From Betaproteobacteria bacterium Ga0074130 (GTDB taxonomy: Bacteria; Pseudomonadota; Gammaproteobacteria; Burkholderiales; Rhodocyclaceae): a stretch of 64,000 nt of DNA. Numbering within the stretch: the stretch's first letter is position 1; every line of letters begins with the position of its first letter. The position numbers and the translations under genes were made by a program. Positions 28,220 to 40,038 of this stretch are shown here, in pieces. The notes beneath the pieces are model-generated. The model was not told the DNA's origin, searched no databases, and saw nothing but the letters and a program-made list of their open reading frames with translations. The DNA lies in NCBI GenBank assembly GCA_001464495.1, contig LNDZ01000013.1, positions 1 to 64,000 on the forward strand. Reading direction: 5' to 3'.

Positions 28220-29100
28220 TGCAACGTACTACATCTTTCTTCCTGTCAATCGCCATCGCACTGGCACTGCTGCTGTCGTCATCGGTCTTTACGGTAGATC
28301 AGCGTCAATACGCCATCATTTTCCAACTGGGTGAAATTCGCTCTGTGCTGTCCGAGCCAGGGCTGGCTATGAAGTGGCCGCTTGTGCAGAACGTTCGTTT
28401 CTATGACAAGCGCATCCTGACGTTGGACTCTGCCGAACCTGAACGTTTTATTACCGCTGAAAAGAAGCCGGTACTTGTGGATGCCTATGTCAAATGGCGT
28501 ATCCATGATGTTCGCCAGTTTTATGTGAGCTTGTCGGGTGGTGATGAAGCCGTGGCTGCGACGCGTTTGTCGCCTATCATCAATTCCAGCCTGCGCGAAG
28601 AGTTTGGTAAGCGTAGCGTGCATGATGTGGTGTCGGGCGAGCGTGACAAAATCATGGCCGACGTACTCAAGAAGACCGATGCCGATGTGCGCGGCATGGG
28701 TATCCAGATTGTAGATGTCCGTATCAAGCGCATCGAGTTGCCGCCGGGTGTATCCGAGTCTGTCTATGGCCGTATGGATACCGAGCGTAAGCGTGTCGCT
28801 AATGAGCTGCGCTCTCAAGGCGCTGCAGAAGCCGAAAAGATCAAGGCTGATGCAGATCGTCAGCGCGAAATCGTGATTGCCGAAGCCTACCGTGATGCAC
28901 AGAAGATCAAGGGTGAGGGCGATGCAAAGGCTGCGTCTATTTATGCGCAAGCGTTTGGTCAAAACCCAGAGTTCTACGCTTTCTACCGCAGCCTGGAAGC
29001 CTACCGCGGCAGCTTCAAGAGCAAGAACGATGTGCTCGTACTGGAGCCGAATTCCGACTTCTTCAAGTATCTGAAGAACCCCGGTCGTAGCGGCAAGTAA
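28219..29100 (+). CDS. hflC: FtsH protease modulator HflC
   Basis: 293 residues, beginning with a membrane anchor (TSFFLSIAIALALLLSSSVF) followed by an SPFH domain (VDQRQYAIIFQLGEIRSVLS) and a charged helical region (AEKIKADADRQREIVIAEAY). It pairs with HflK. It follows hflK with a one-base overlap and precedes a DUF2065 gene by two bases. Confidence 0.97.
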   Translation: MQRTTSFFLSIAIALALLLSSSVFTVDQRQYAIIFQLGEIRSVLSEPGLAMKWPLVQNVRFYDKRILTLDSAEPERFITAEKKPVLVDAYVKWRIHDVRQFYVSLSGGDEAVAATRLSPIINSSLREEFGKRSVHDVVSGERDKIMADVLKKTDADVRGMGIQIVDVRIKRIELPPGVSESVYGRMDTERKRVANELRSQGAAEAEKIKADADRQREIVIAEAYRDAQKIKGEGDAKAASIYAQAFGQNPEFYAFYRSLEAYRGSFKSKNDVLVLEPNSDFFKYLKNPGRSGK

Positions 29101-29102
29101 TT

Positions 29103-29288
29103 ATGCTGAACACGGTGCTGATTGCGCTCGGCCTGATGCTGGTGCTGGAAGGGCTGTTGCCCTTTCTGGCGCCGAGCGTCTGGCGCGAGACTTTCCGCCG
29201 TATCACCGAGTTGGCCGATGGTCAGCTGCGTTTTATGGGGCTGACCTCAATGCTGGTTGGCCTCCTCATCATTATTTTTTTCAAGTGA
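29103..29288 (+). CDS. DUF2065 small membrane protein
   Basis: 61 residues with two hydrophobic helices (LNTVLIALGLMLVLEGLLPF and MGLTSMLVGLLIIIFF) around a charged loop (RETFRRITELADGQLR). This matches the DUF2065 (YjeT-like) family, regularly found after hflC. The function is unknown. It begins two bases after hflC and ends six before hisZ, so it is part of the operon. Confidence 0.9.
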   Translation: MLNTVLIALGLMLVLEGLLPFLAPSVWRETFRRITELADGQLRFMGLTSMLVGLLIIIFFK

Positions 29289-29294
29289 ATTTGC

Positions 29295-31798
<2,504 letters not shown>

Positions 31799-31815
31799 TA
31801 ACACCCTCAGTGATT

Positions 31816-31854
31816 CCCAACAAAAAGCCCCGCACTGCGGGGCTTTTTGTTGGG
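31816..31854 (+). terminator. Rho-independent terminator after purA
   Basis: A perfect long stem, CCCAACAAAAAGCCCCGC paired with GCGGGGCTTTTTGTTGGG around a 3-nt loop, follows purA. The A and T runs make it potentially bidirectional, serving also the convergent DHH gene. Confidence 0.93.
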
Positions 31855-31870
31855 TAGTAATTAACAGCGA

Positions 31871-32839
31871 TTAGCTGGGTCTGAAGTGAAGGTTTAGCTT
31901 GTCGAGCAAGTCAGCAACTGCCGTGACTGCCAAGCTATTGATGCCAGCCGCAGCGGCGCGCCCCCCACCATTGGGAAATTGACGACATAGACTGTCGGCG
32001 CCCTGTGGTCGATTCAGTGGCGAACGAATGCTTACGGTGTAGGTGTTGTGAGTCGTAGGGGTCAGCACTGCATGGGCGCGGTCTGGGTTTGCGTGTGCTA
32101 GCTGATTTGCCAAAATCCCGCTGATACGGCGCGCCCAGGGTGCATCTGGTAATTCAAAGGCAGCTGCATGGGGCGTGTCGAGTACGGCATGTAACTCGCT
32201 GGCTAACTTTAGGTCTGACTTATAGCCGTCATACAGCTTGCGGAAGGCGGGCGCTTCTTGGATGAAGTCCTGCGGGATTAAATAGGGTCGGATAGCTTCA
32301 TACAGCTCGGCGGGGTGAAACCATAAGTCATTAAGGCTTTCGCCATAGCCGTTGTAATTCAAGCATTCGCCGAGTGTTTGCAGCGATTGACGGATCTCTG
32401 CATCCAAACCTAGTTTGTCAGCAGCGATATGCGCGCTGCGATGGAGGTTATCGCCAAACGCACCGGTTACGGCCCAGAGGCGAAACTGCCCATGTAGCCA
32501 GCGGTCGACAATGAGGCTTGTACAGATATCGGAGGCGGTATCGATATGTGCTACAAGGCTTGGATGAGCGAAGGGCTTCTCACCGGCAAAGTGATGATCG
32601 AAATAAAGGACCTTGGCACCACTGGCAAGAATTCGCTCCAGCGAAGCGCGGTTGGTGTCGAGTGAGATGTCGAGGACGCTGATGCTGTCCTCCGCACTGG
32701 GTGTGATTTGATCAAGCAGGCGGGTATCGCGCTTGAAACCCGTAATCAGATTTGCATCGGGGCAAGGCTCGGCAAGGCGCAGCTGATGCAAGGCGCAAAT
32801 GCCGTCTGCGTCACCATTGAAAACATCGAAATGCGCCAT
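31871..32839 (-). CDS. DHH-family phosphoesterase-like protein
   Basis: 322 residues. DHH-family motifs appear in order: HFDVFNGDADGICALHQLRL (motif I with two aspartates), SVLDISLD (motif II), VLYFDHHFAG (motif III, FDHH) and a C-terminal DHHA1-like GGGRAAAAGI. Family members hydrolyse short oligonucleotides, cyclic dinucleotides or pyrophosphate; the substrate here is unclear. It stands alone on the minus strand, convergent with purA. Confidence 0.8.
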   Translation of the reverse strand: MAHFDVFNGDADGICALHQLRLAEPCPDANLITGFKRDTRLLDQITPSAEDSISVLDISLDTNRASLERILASGAKVLYFDHHFAGEKPFAHPSLVAHIDTASDICTSLIVDRWLHGQFRLWAVTGAFGDNLHRSAHIAADKLGLDAEIRQSLQTLGECLNYNGYGESLNDLWFHPAELYEAIRPYLIPQDFIQEAPAFRKLYDGYKSDLKLASELHAVLDTPHAAAFELPDAPWARRISGILANQLAHANPDRAHAVLTPTTHNTYTVSIRSPLNRPQGADSLCRQFPNGGGRAAAAGINSLAVTAVADLLDKLNLHFRPS

Positions 32840-32995
32840 TGGATTTGTTTAGTCCATGCTGAGTGACATTACTGTAGCGCAGAGCAGCCGTACAGTGGGT
32901 ACGCAGTGTCCTGAGACGGAGACAAATGCCACATGATCACGTTTCTGATCGAGGTGTGAGCACTTTAAGGAAAGGCAAGTCTTGGGAGTGCGGAA

Positions 32996-33035
32996 ACAAA
33001 AAACCGCATGTAGCGCAAACTGGCTATCATGCGGT
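32996..33035 (-). terminator. Terminator downstream of tRNA-Leu
   Basis: On the minus strand ACCGCATG pairs with CATGCGGT (33028-33035 with 33003-33010), followed by a run of T residues. It begins 15 bp after the tRNA 3' end. Confidence 0.75.
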
Positions 33036-33049
33036 CTGTTGCTCTTGCT

Positions 33050-33136
33050 TGGTGCCCAGGAGAGGACTCGAACCTCCACAGTGTTGCCACCGCTAGGACC
33101 TGAACCTAGTGCGTCTACCAATTCCGCCACCTGGGC
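33050..33136 (-). tRNA. tRNA-Leu (anticodon CAG)
   Basis: The minus strand gives an 87-nt class II tRNA: acceptor GCCCAGG/CCTGGGC, D-arm GCGGAATTGGTAGACGC, anticodon stem CTAGG/CCTAG around TTCAGGT (anticodon CAG), a long variable arm CGGTGGCAACACTG, the TTCGAGTCC T-loop, and an encoded CCA end. The long variable arm is expected for tRNA-Leu. Confidence 0.95.
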
Positions 33137-33177
33137 GGCACCGAGAAGAGGCGCGAATTATAAAGGAAGAATCCGAA

Positions 33178-35670
33178 TTGTCAAAGCCACCTAGCAAAAA
33201 AACACTAAAAATAAGCAAAATCCGCCAGGCGGATCCGATGCTCGCACGTGAGCTGGAAACCTACGAAAACCCCTTGCCCAGCCGTGAATACATCCTGCAA
33301 GTCATTACCGAGCAAGGTGTCCCGCTGAGCCCTGAGCGGCTGTACACGCTGCTGGATATTCGTTCCGAAGAAGAAGAATTTTTCATGCGTCGCCTTGGTG
33401 CGATGGCCCGCGATGGTCAATTGATGCAGAACCGTGGCGGCAACTGGTTGCTGCCTGATAAGGCCAATCTGGTTACGGGCAAGGTTCAAGGTCATATCGA
33501 TGGCTTTGGTTTCCTCGTGCCGGATGACGGTAGCGCTGATCTGTTCCTGACGCCGCGCGAAATGGAAAAGGTCATGCATGGTGATCGCGCGATTGCGCGG
33601 GTTGCCGGTACAGATCACCGTGGTCGGCCGGAAGGCAAGATCGTTGAGGTGTTGGAACGTGCCAATAGCAAGCTGGTTGGGCGCGTCCACAATGAACATG
33701 GCGTCTGGTTTGTTGAGCCCGAAAACAAACGCATCAGTCAGCGCATTCTGCTGACGCCGCCCGAGAAGACCGCTCGCAAGGGCGCCAAGGCGCCTGCACA
33801 ACCCGTGGCGGGTCAAGTGGTGATGGTCGACATCATCGAGCAACCCTCACGCAATGCGCAGGCCATCGGCCGTGTGACTGAAATTGTGGGCAACTATGCC
33901 GATCCAGGCATGGAAATCGAGATTGCCTTGCGCAAGCATGAGCTGCCCTACGAGTTCTCGAAAGAGGCTGAGGCCGAAGCCAAAAAGCTGCCGGATATCG
34001 TCCGCCCAGTCGACAAGAAGGGCCGCGAAGATATTACCCACTTGCCGCTTGTGACCATCGATGGCGAGACTGCGCGCGACTTTGATGATGCAGTGTATTG
34101 CGAGCGTCAAGGCAAGGGCTATCGCCTCATTGTGGCGATTGCGGATGTCAGCCATTACGTCAAAGAACGTGGTGATCTGGATCTCGATGCGTATGAACGC
34201 GGCAACTCGGTGTACTTCCCACGCCGTGTGATCCCCATGCTGCCGGAGAAAATCTCCAACGGCCTGTGTTCGCTGAACCCACAGGTCGAGCGCCTCTGCA
34301 TGGTATGCGACATGGACATCAGCCCGACGGGCGAGGTGAAGCGTTATCGCTTCTATTCGGCGGTGATGTTCTCGCATGCTCGCCTGACGTATAACGAGGT
34401 GGCGGCAGCGATTCACGAAAAGGAAATCCCGGCGCGCCGCAAGATTGGCAAGTTGTTGCCGCAGTTGGAAATGTTGGACGAGCTGTATCGCTTACTGGTG
34501 GCGGAGCGCAAGAAGCGCGGTGCGATTGATTTCGAAAGCACCGAAACCCGGATGATCTTCAACGACAACGGCAAGATCGATCGCATCGTGCCGGATGAGC
34601 GTAATGAAGCGCACAAGATCATTGAAGAGTGCATGCTCGCCGCCAACGTCTGTGCTTCGGCTTTCCTCGCTGAGAATGAGCAGCCGTGCCTGTACCGTAT
34701 TCACCAAGGACCCTCGCCAGAGCGGCTCACCAAGCTGCGTGATTTCTTGGGCACGTTTGGTATGCAACTCGGCGGTGGTGAAGAGCCCAAGGCCAAGGAC
34801 TATGCCGCGCTGATTGAGCGCATCAAGGGCCGTCCAGATACTCAGCTGTTGCAAACCGTGATGTTGCGTTCGTTGCGCCAGGCCATCTACAGCCCGGACA
34901 ACGTCGGCCACTTTGGCCTTGCCTACGATCACTACACGCACTTCACTTCGCCGATCCGCCGCTATCCGGATCTGCTTGTGCATCGTTCAATCAAGGCGGT
35001 GCTGGCGAAGAAGAAGTACGAGCCCAATCACGACCAAGGTGATTGGGAGGCGATTGGCCTGCATTGCTCCATGACTGAGCGCCGTGCCGATGAGGCCACC
35101 CGTGATGTCGAAGCTTGGCTCAAGTGCTTCTACATGCAGGATCGCATCGGCGAAATTTTCACCGGAAGCATTGCATCGGTGGTGCAATTTGGTATCTTCG
35201 TCGCCCTTGATGATGTGTTCATCGAGGGGCTGGTGCATGTGTCCGAGCTGGGTGCTGATTACTTCCACTTCGATGACAAGCAACACGCCATGGTGGGCGA
35301 GCGCAGCGGCAAGCGTTATCGCCTGTCCGATCGCATCAGCGTGCAGTTGGTGCGCGTTGATTTGGCAACCAACAAGATTGATTTTCGTCTGGCCCCGAAT
35401 GCGGTCGACAAGATCATTGGCACTGCAAAGCCGCAGGCAGAAAAGCGCACTGAGCAAAAACGTAACGAGAAGTACGCTGACAAGCCACCTGCCAAGCGCA
35501 CAGCAAGCAAGCCGGCCAGAACCCCCGCCAAGAAGGCAGCTTCTGGCGGGCGCAAAAGCAAGGATGTGGTCAGCGCCATGCCCGGTGGCATTGCACCGGT
35601 GAAGCAGGGCACTGGTGCGCGGCGTGGCGGTACAGCAGCACCTTCGACAAGCCGCAAGAAGCGGCGTTAA
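33178..35670 (+). CDS. rnr: Ribonuclease R
   Basis: About 830 residues from a TTG start at 33178, which has AAGGAAG at the right distance; the frame is open back to 33109, but that ATG lies inside the tRNA gene and is rejected. Domains in order: helix-turn-helix-like N-terminus, two cold-shock domains (VTGKVQGHIDGFGFLVPDDG), the RNB catalytic domain with GETARDFDDAVYCE, an S1 domain (GSIASVVQFGIFVALDDVFI) and a Lys/Ala/Pro-rich basic tail. RNase R is a 3'-5' exoribonuclease that degrades structured RNA. Confidence 0.95.
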   Translation: MSKPPSKKTLKISKIRQADPMLARELETYENPLPSREYILQVITEQGVPLSPERLYTLLDIRSEEEEFFMRRLGAMARDGQLMQNRGGNWLLPDKANLVTGKVQGHIDGFGFLVPDDGSADLFLTPREMEKVMHGDRAIARVAGTDHRGRPEGKIVEVLERANSKLVGRVHNEHGVWFVEPENKRISQRILLTPPEKTARKGAKAPAQPVAGQVVMVDIIEQPSRNAQAIGRVTEIVGNYADPGMEIEIALRKHELPYEFSKEAEAEAKKLPDIVRPVDKKGREDITHLPLVTIDGETARDFDDAVYCERQGKGYRLIVAIADVSHYVKERGDLDLDAYERGNSVYFPRRVIPMLPEKISNGLCSLNPQVERLCMVCDMDISPTGEVKRYRFYSAVMFSHARLTYNEVAAAIHEKEIPARRKIGKLLPQLEMLDELYRLLVAERKKRGAIDFESTETRMIFNDNGKIDRIVPDERNEAHKIIEECMLAANVCASAFLAENEQPCLYRIHQGPSPERLTKLRDFLGTFGMQLGGGEEPKAKDYAALIERIKGRPDTQLLQTVMLRSLRQAIYSPDNVGHFGLAYDHYTHFTSPIRRYPDLLVHRSIKAVLAKKKYEPNHDQGDWEAIGLHCSMTERRADEATRDVEAWLKCFYMQDRIGEIFTGSIASVVQFGIFVALDDVFIEGLVHVSELGADYFHFDDKQHAMVGERSGKRYRLSDRISVQLVRVDLATNKIDFRLAPNAVDKIIGTAKPQAEKRTEQKRNEKYADKPPAKRTASKPARTPAKKAASGGRKSKDVVSAMPGGIAPVKQGTGARRGGTAAPSTSRKKRR

Positions 35671-35697
35671 CAAGCGCGCAAAGCGCGGGAGATTGGT

Positions 35698-36435
35698 TTG
35701 TCTGAAACACGAATGATCCACGGCTTTCATGCCGTTACCACACGTCTGCGTCAAAACCCGGATAGTGTGATCGAACTGTATGTCTCGGCCCAGCGCCAAG
35801 ATGCCCGTCTGCGTGATCTGCTCAAGGTGGCTGAACTGCACAAGGTGCGTGTTCTGCCGGTGGATGCAGCACGGCTGGATGGCATGGGTGGTGGCACGCG
35901 GCATCAAGGCGTGGTTGCCAAGGTCAAGGTCGTTGTTCTCGCCCATGGGATTGAGGATGTACTGGATGTATTGAATGAGCCGCCCTTGTTGCTGGTGCTC
36001 GATGGCATCACCGATCCGCATAATCTCGGCGCGTGTCTGCGCGTCGCCGATGCTGCCGGTGTGCATGCCGTCATCGCGCCGAAGGACCGCGCCTGCGGTC
36101 TTAACGCCACGGTGATCAAGGTGGCCAGTGGTGCCGCGGATACCGTGCCGTACATCACGGTGACTAACCTCGCACGTACCCTGCGCGATCTCAAAGATCG
36201 CGATATCTGGGTCGTCGGCACCGCTGGCGAAGCTGAAAAGAGCCTCTACGCGGTTGAACAGAAGCGCCCGATTGCGTGGGTGATGGGCGCAGAAGGTGAC
36301 GGCATGCGCCGCCTCACACGCGAAACCTGCGATGAGCTGGTCAATATCCCCATGGCTGGCAGCGTGGAAAGCCTCAATGCGTCGGTCGCTGCGGGCGTGT
36401 GCCTGTTCGAGACGCGGCGTCAGCGTCTGGCCTGA
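35698..36435 (+). CDS. rlmB: 23S rRNA (guanosine-2'-O)-methyltransferase RlmB
   Basis: 245 residues from TTG 35698 ([20 protein letters not shown]); ATG 35713 is the alternative start. It contains the SpoU trefoil-knot motifs [36 protein letters not shown] and [20 protein letters not shown]. It methylates G2251 of 23S rRNA. The rnr-rlmB order is conserved in proteobacteria. Confidence 0.95.
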   Translation: MSETRMIHGFHAVTTRLRQNPDSVIELYVSAQRQDARLRDLLKVAELHKVRVLPVDAARLDGMGGGTRHQGVVAKVKVVVLAHGIEDVLDVLNEPPLLLVLDGITDPHNLGACLRVADAAGVHAVIAPKDRACGLNATVIKVASGAADTVPYITVTNLARTLRDLKDRDIWVVGTAGEAEKSLYAVEQKRPIAWVMGAEGDGMRRLTRETCDELVNIPMAGSVESLNASVAAGVCLFETRRQRLA

Positions 36436-36455
36436 GCCGGTAGAACGGTGTCGCG

Positions 36456-37400
36456 GTGAAGCTCCAGCAACTGCGCTTTCTCGTTGAGGTGGTGGACAAC
36501 AACCTCAACGTCACAACCGCCTCGGAGCGTTTGTTCACCTCCCAACCGGGTGTCAGCAAGCAGATTCGTTTGCTGGAGGAGGAGCTGGGGGTGACAATTT
36601 TCGAGCGTGTTGGCAAGCGCTTCACCGGTCTGACACCAGCCGGGCTGGCCGTGGCAGAACGCGCGCGGCGTGTTTTGCTGGAGGCAGAAAATCTGCGCCG
36701 CGTCAGCGCCGAGTTCAGTGACGAAGCCGCTGGCACGCTGACCGTTGCAACCACGCATACGCAGGCACGCTATGTCCTGCCGCGCATCGTGGCTGAGTTT
36801 ACCCGCCAATTCCCCCGCGTGCGTCTGGCCATCCGTGCAGGTAACCCGCTACAGGTTGCCGAGCTGTTGCAGCGTGGTGAGGCTGAGCTGGGTCTGGCGA
36901 CTGAATCGCTCACTGCTTCTGCCTCGCTGGTGTCACTGCCTGCCTATAGCTGGACACACAAGATTATTGTTCCCGAAGGACACCCCTTACTTGCGGAGCC
37001 CAGTCTGTCGTTACAGGCCTTGGTGAAATATCCCATCGTCACTTATGACCCCGCATTCTCCGGGCGGACCAAGGTTGACGAAGTCTTTGCCCGCGCGCAA
37101 CTCACGCCCAACCTGATTTTGACTGCGGTGGATTCCGATGTGATCAAGACCTATGTTGGCATGGGGCTTGGTGTTGGCATTCTGGCCGGCTTGGCCTTTG
37201 ACGCCGAACGTGACCGTGGGCTGGTAGCGCTTGATGCCGGACATCTCTTCGGGGTGCAGGTCACGCGCGTTGCCCTGCGACGGGGTGTATTGCCACGCCG
37301 CTTTACCTCAGCGTTTCTGGAGCTGTTGTCGCCACAGCTAACACCCGCTGCGGTTGCTGCCGCCAGTCGCGAAGGCGGAGAGCACAACTACTCGATCTAG
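36456..37400 (+). CDS. cysB: CysB-type LysR-family regulator
   Basis: 314 residues from a GTG start. The N-terminal helix-turn-helix reads KLQQLRFLVEVVDNNLNVTT and LFTSQPGVSKQIRLLEEELG, the form seen in CysB/Cbl. The effector domain has the TTHTQARYVLP segment typical of CysB and an extended C-terminus (FLELLSPQLTP). CysB activates sulfate-assimilation genes with N-acetylserine. No cys genes are in the window, so a Cbl-like role cannot be excluded. Confidence 0.85.
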   Translation: MKLQQLRFLVEVVDNNLNVTTASERLFTSQPGVSKQIRLLEEELGVTIFERVGKRFTGLTPAGLAVAERARRVLLEAENLRRVSAEFSDEAAGTLTVATTHTQARYVLPRIVAEFTRQFPRVRLAIRAGNPLQVAELLQRGEAELGLATESLTASASLVSLPAYSWTHKIIVPEGHPLLAEPSLSLQALVKYPIVTYDPAFSGRTKVDEVFARAQLTPNLILTAVDSDVIKTYVGMGLGVGILAGLAFDAERDRGLVALDAGHLFGVQVTRVALRRGVLPRRFTSAFLELLSPQLTPAAVAAASREGGEHNYSI

Positions 37401-37437
37401 CCGTCATCGATCACAGCAGTGCCGAATTGCGGGTAAT

Positions 37438-37464
37438 AAAAAAGGGAGCCGAAGCTCCCTTTTT
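37438..37464. terminator. Bidirectional terminator between cysB and bamD
   Basis: AAAAAGGGAGC and GCTCCCTTTTT form an 11-bp stem around the loop CGAA. The A-run and T-run serve both converging genes. Confidence 0.93.
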
Positions 37465-37491
37465 CTTGTCTGGCTATTTGTGGCGGAGGTC

Positions 37492-38286
37492 TTACCAGAG
37501 CTGCCACCATGGCACTGTGCGGCCAAAGCCCTTCTTGTAGTACTCGCTATCCGGGAAGTTCTTACGCATCACGCGCTCGGCATCATCGCGCAGATCTTTC
37601 ATGTTCATGGCGTCATAGGCCTTCACCATGATGAGCAGCGCCGCTTCATTGGCGGGCGCATCCGGATACGTCTTGATAGAGTTCTGGGCACGGTTCACTG
37701 CTGCCACATAAGCGCCGCGCTTCATGTAGTAGTTGGCAACGTGCACTTGGTGCGAAGCCAAGGCATTGATCAGGTACTTCATACGCGCCGTGGCGTCCGG
37801 TGTGTACTTGCTGTCGGGAAAGCGGGTGACCATGTCACGGAAGGCGTCAAACGATTCTTTGGCCGCTTTCGGGTCACGTTCGGTCAAATCCTGATTGCTG
37901 ATGTGGCCCAGCATGCCAAGGTCTTCGTTGAAGTTCACCAGCCCCTTTAGGTAGTACACGTAATCAACATTCGGGTGGTTGGGGTGCAGGCGAATAAAGC
38001 GGTCGCACGCCGCAATGGCGGATTCGACTTCGCCTTGCTTGTAGTAGGCATAGGCGGCCTCGATCTGCGCCTGTTGCGCGTAGCGGCCATAGGGGTAGCG
38101 TGACTCCAGCTTTTCGAAGTACTTGATGGCCTTGTCAAAGGCGCCATCCGACATCGCATCCTTGGCCTCGGCATACAGCTTGTTGGCAGACCAGCCTGAG
38201 GTCTCATCAGCCTGATCGGGCAGCAGACTGCAACCGGACAGGAGCAAAGACAGGGCGATAACCAGAGAAACCGCTAAACTACGCAT
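37492..38286 (-). CDS. bamD: Outer-membrane assembly lipoprotein BamD
   Basis: From ATG 38286 the protein is 264 residues with a lipoprotein signal (SLAVSLVIALSLLLSGCSLL). It carries five TPR-like repeats (for example GAFDKAIKYFEKLESRYPYG and CDRFIRLHPNHPNVDYVYYL). BamD is the essential lipoprotein of the BAM complex. It is divergent from rluD, and the two start codons nearly coincide if the longest rluD frame is used. Confidence 0.95.
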   Translation of the reverse strand: MRSLAVSLVIALSLLLSGCSLLPDQADETSGWSANKLYAEAKDAMSDGAFDKAIKYFEKLESRYPYGRYAQQAQIEAAYAYYKQGEVESAIAACDRFIRLHPNHPNVDYVYYLKGLVNFNEDLGMLGHISNQDLTERDPKAAKESFDAFRDMVTRFPDSKYTPDATARMKYLINALASHQVHVANYYMKRGAYVAAVNRAQNSIKTYPDAPANEAALLIMVKAYDAMNMKDLRDDAERVMRKNFPDSEYYKKGFGRTVPWWQLW

Positions 38287-39304
38287 GATGAATGATGCCT
38301 CGAAAGTTGACGCCACAAACGGCGTCGTAAGGGACGCTGGCGATTATAGCCCAGCCACCCATGCCCCTGACCTTGCCGATGAGTCTGAAGATGTAATGCT
38401 CGTGGCCGTGCCCGCCGAATATAGCGGTTTGCGGCTGGACGCAGCATTGGCCAAGATGTTCCCCGACCACTCGCGCAGCCGCCTACAAGGCTGGTTGAAA
38501 GAGGGGCATATCCTGCTGGATGGCGAGTCCCGCGATGCCAAGCACAAGGTATGGGGCGGCGAACAGGTCAGCATGGAAACCGTGCTGGCGCCGCAGGATA
38601 TAGCGGCCCAGGCCGAAAACATCCCGCTCAATATTGTGTTCGAGGATGACACCCTCATTGTCATCAACAAGCCAGTCGGTTTGGTGGTGCACCCGGGCAG
38701 CGGCAACTGGTCCGGAACGCTGATGAATGGGCTGTTGCATCACGCCCCGCAACTGGCCGAAGTGCCGCGCGCGGGCATTGTGCATCGGCTCGACAAAGAT
38801 ACCAGTGGCTTGCTCGTCGTCGCCAAGACGCTCACTGCACAGACTGCGCTGGTGCGGCAGCTGCAAGCGCGGACCGTCCGTCGCCACTATCAGGCGCTGG
38901 CTTTGGGGCAGGTTCTTCAGGACGGTCTGGTGGATGCGCCAATCGGTCGGCATGCGCGCGACCGCACCCGCATGGCTGTGATGGGGGGCGGTCGTGAGGC
39001 GCGAACCCACTACATCATCATTGAACGCTTTACCCGTTGCACCTTGCTTGAGTGCCGGCTTGAGACGGGGCGCACTCATCAGATACGGGTGCACATGGCG
39101 AACATTACTCACCCGCTGGTGGGCGATCAGGTCTATGGCCGCAAGGTCAGCGGCGATGCCCGTCTCGATGCTTTTCCACGCCAAGCCTTACATGCCTGGC
39201 GTTTGGCGCTGGAGCATCCGGTCACCGGGCTTGAAATGGCGTGGGAAACCCCGTTGCCAGAGGATTTCTCCAGCTTGCTGCAAGACCTGCGCGAGCGTCC
39301 ATGA
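38285..39304 (+). CDS. rluD: 23S rRNA pseudouridine synthase RluD
   Basis: Up to 339 residues. An S4 domain (GLRLDAALAKMFPDHSRSRL) is followed by the RluA-type catalytic domain with GIVHRLDKDTSGLLVVAKTL (catalytic Asp) and RTHQIRVHMANI. It makes pseudouridines at 1911, 1915 and 1917 of 23S rRNA. The longest frame starts at 38285 and overlaps the bamD start; the ATG at 38396 (MLVAVPAEYSG) fits the usual family N-terminus and leaves room for promoters, so it may be the true start. The stop overlaps the yfiH start (ATGA). Confidence 0.93.
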   Translation: MMNDASKVDATNGVVRDAGDYSPATHAPDLADESEDVMLVAVPAEYSGLRLDAALAKMFPDHSRSRLQGWLKEGHILLDGESRDAKHKVWGGEQVSMETVLAPQDIAAQAENIPLNIVFEDDTLIVINKPVGLVVHPGSGNWSGTLMNGLLHHAPQLAEVPRAGIVHRLDKDTSGLLVVAKTLTAQTALVRQLQARTVRRHYQALALGQVLQDGLVDAPIGRHARDRTRMAVMGGGREARTHYIIIERFTRCTLLECRLETGRTHQIRVHMANITHPLVGDQVYGRKVSGDARLDAFPRQALHAWRLALEHPVTGLEMAWETPLPEDFSSLLQDLRERP

Positions 39305-40035
39305 GCAATCCCTTTATCCTGCCCGATTGGCCTGCACCCGCAGGCGTTCACGCGCGGGTGACAACGCGTGCGGGCGGGGCCAGCGTGGGGCCTTGGCAAG
39401 GGCTAAATCTGGGTAGCCATGTTGGCGACGACCCCGCGCATGTCGCGCTGAATCGCGCGTGGTTACGTTCACATCTGCCCTCAGACCCGCTGTGGCTCAA
39501 CCAGACACACGGCGTTGATTGCGTTGTCGCAGAAACGGCACTCGCTGGGTGCTCGGCAGATGCCAGCGTTAGCTTCAGTGCCGGGCACGTCTGTGCTGTA
39601 TTGACTGCAGATTGTCTGCCCGTCTTGTTTTGCAGTCGTGATGGCAAAGCTGTCGGCGCAGCCCATGCAGGCTGGCGCGGCTTGCTGGCGGGCGTTCTGG
39701 AAAATACCGTGCGTCAGATGCATGTGCCCTCGGCTGATGTGCTGGCCTGGCTGGGGCCAGCCATTGGCCCACAAACATTTGAGGTGGGCAGTGAGGTGAG
39801 GGCAGCCTTTGTGGCCCACGACCCTGCGGCAGCCAGTGCTTTCGCACCCAAGGGTAAGGATGGGGATAAGTGGCTCGCAGACATCTACCAGCTCGCCCGG
39901 CAGCGTCTGCAGGCTGCGGGTATCACGCAGATCTACGGCGGTGAATTCTGTACCGTCAGTGATCCACAACGCTTCTATTCATACCGCCGCGATGGCACAA
40001 CTGGCCGCATGGCCAGCCTCATCTGGCGCGACTGA
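39301..40035 (+). CDS. pgeF: YfiH/PgeF family copper-oxidase-like/purine-processing protein
   Basis: 244 residues from ATG 39301, coupled to rluD by ATGA. PF02578 signatures are visible: ARVTTRAGGASVGPWQGLNL, LWLNQTHGVD, ADCLPVLFCS and GAAHAGWRGLLAGVLENTV (metal-binding His and Cys). Members have been described as peptidoglycan-editing enzymes and as purine nucleoside phosphorylases/deaminases. The rluD-yfiH order is standard. It ends three bases before the convergent gene at the distal end of the integron. Confidence 0.92.
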   Translation: MSNPFILPDWPAPAGVHARVTTRAGGASVGPWQGLNLGSHVGDDPAHVALNRAWLRSHLPSDPLWLNQTHGVDCVVAETALAGCSADASVSFSAGHVCAVLTADCLPVLFCSRDGKAVGAAHAGWRGLLAGVLENTVRQMHVPSADVLAWLGPAIGPQTFEVGSEVRAAFVAHDPAAASAFAPKGKDGDKWLADIYQLARQRLQAAGITQIYGGEFCTVSDPQRFYSYRRDGTTGRMASLIWRD

Positions 40036-40038
40036 TCG

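Noticed and set aside
33109..33177. Upstream ATG for RNase R at 33109
   Set aside because: It lies within tRNA-Leu on the other strand; TTG 33178 has a proper ribosome-binding site.
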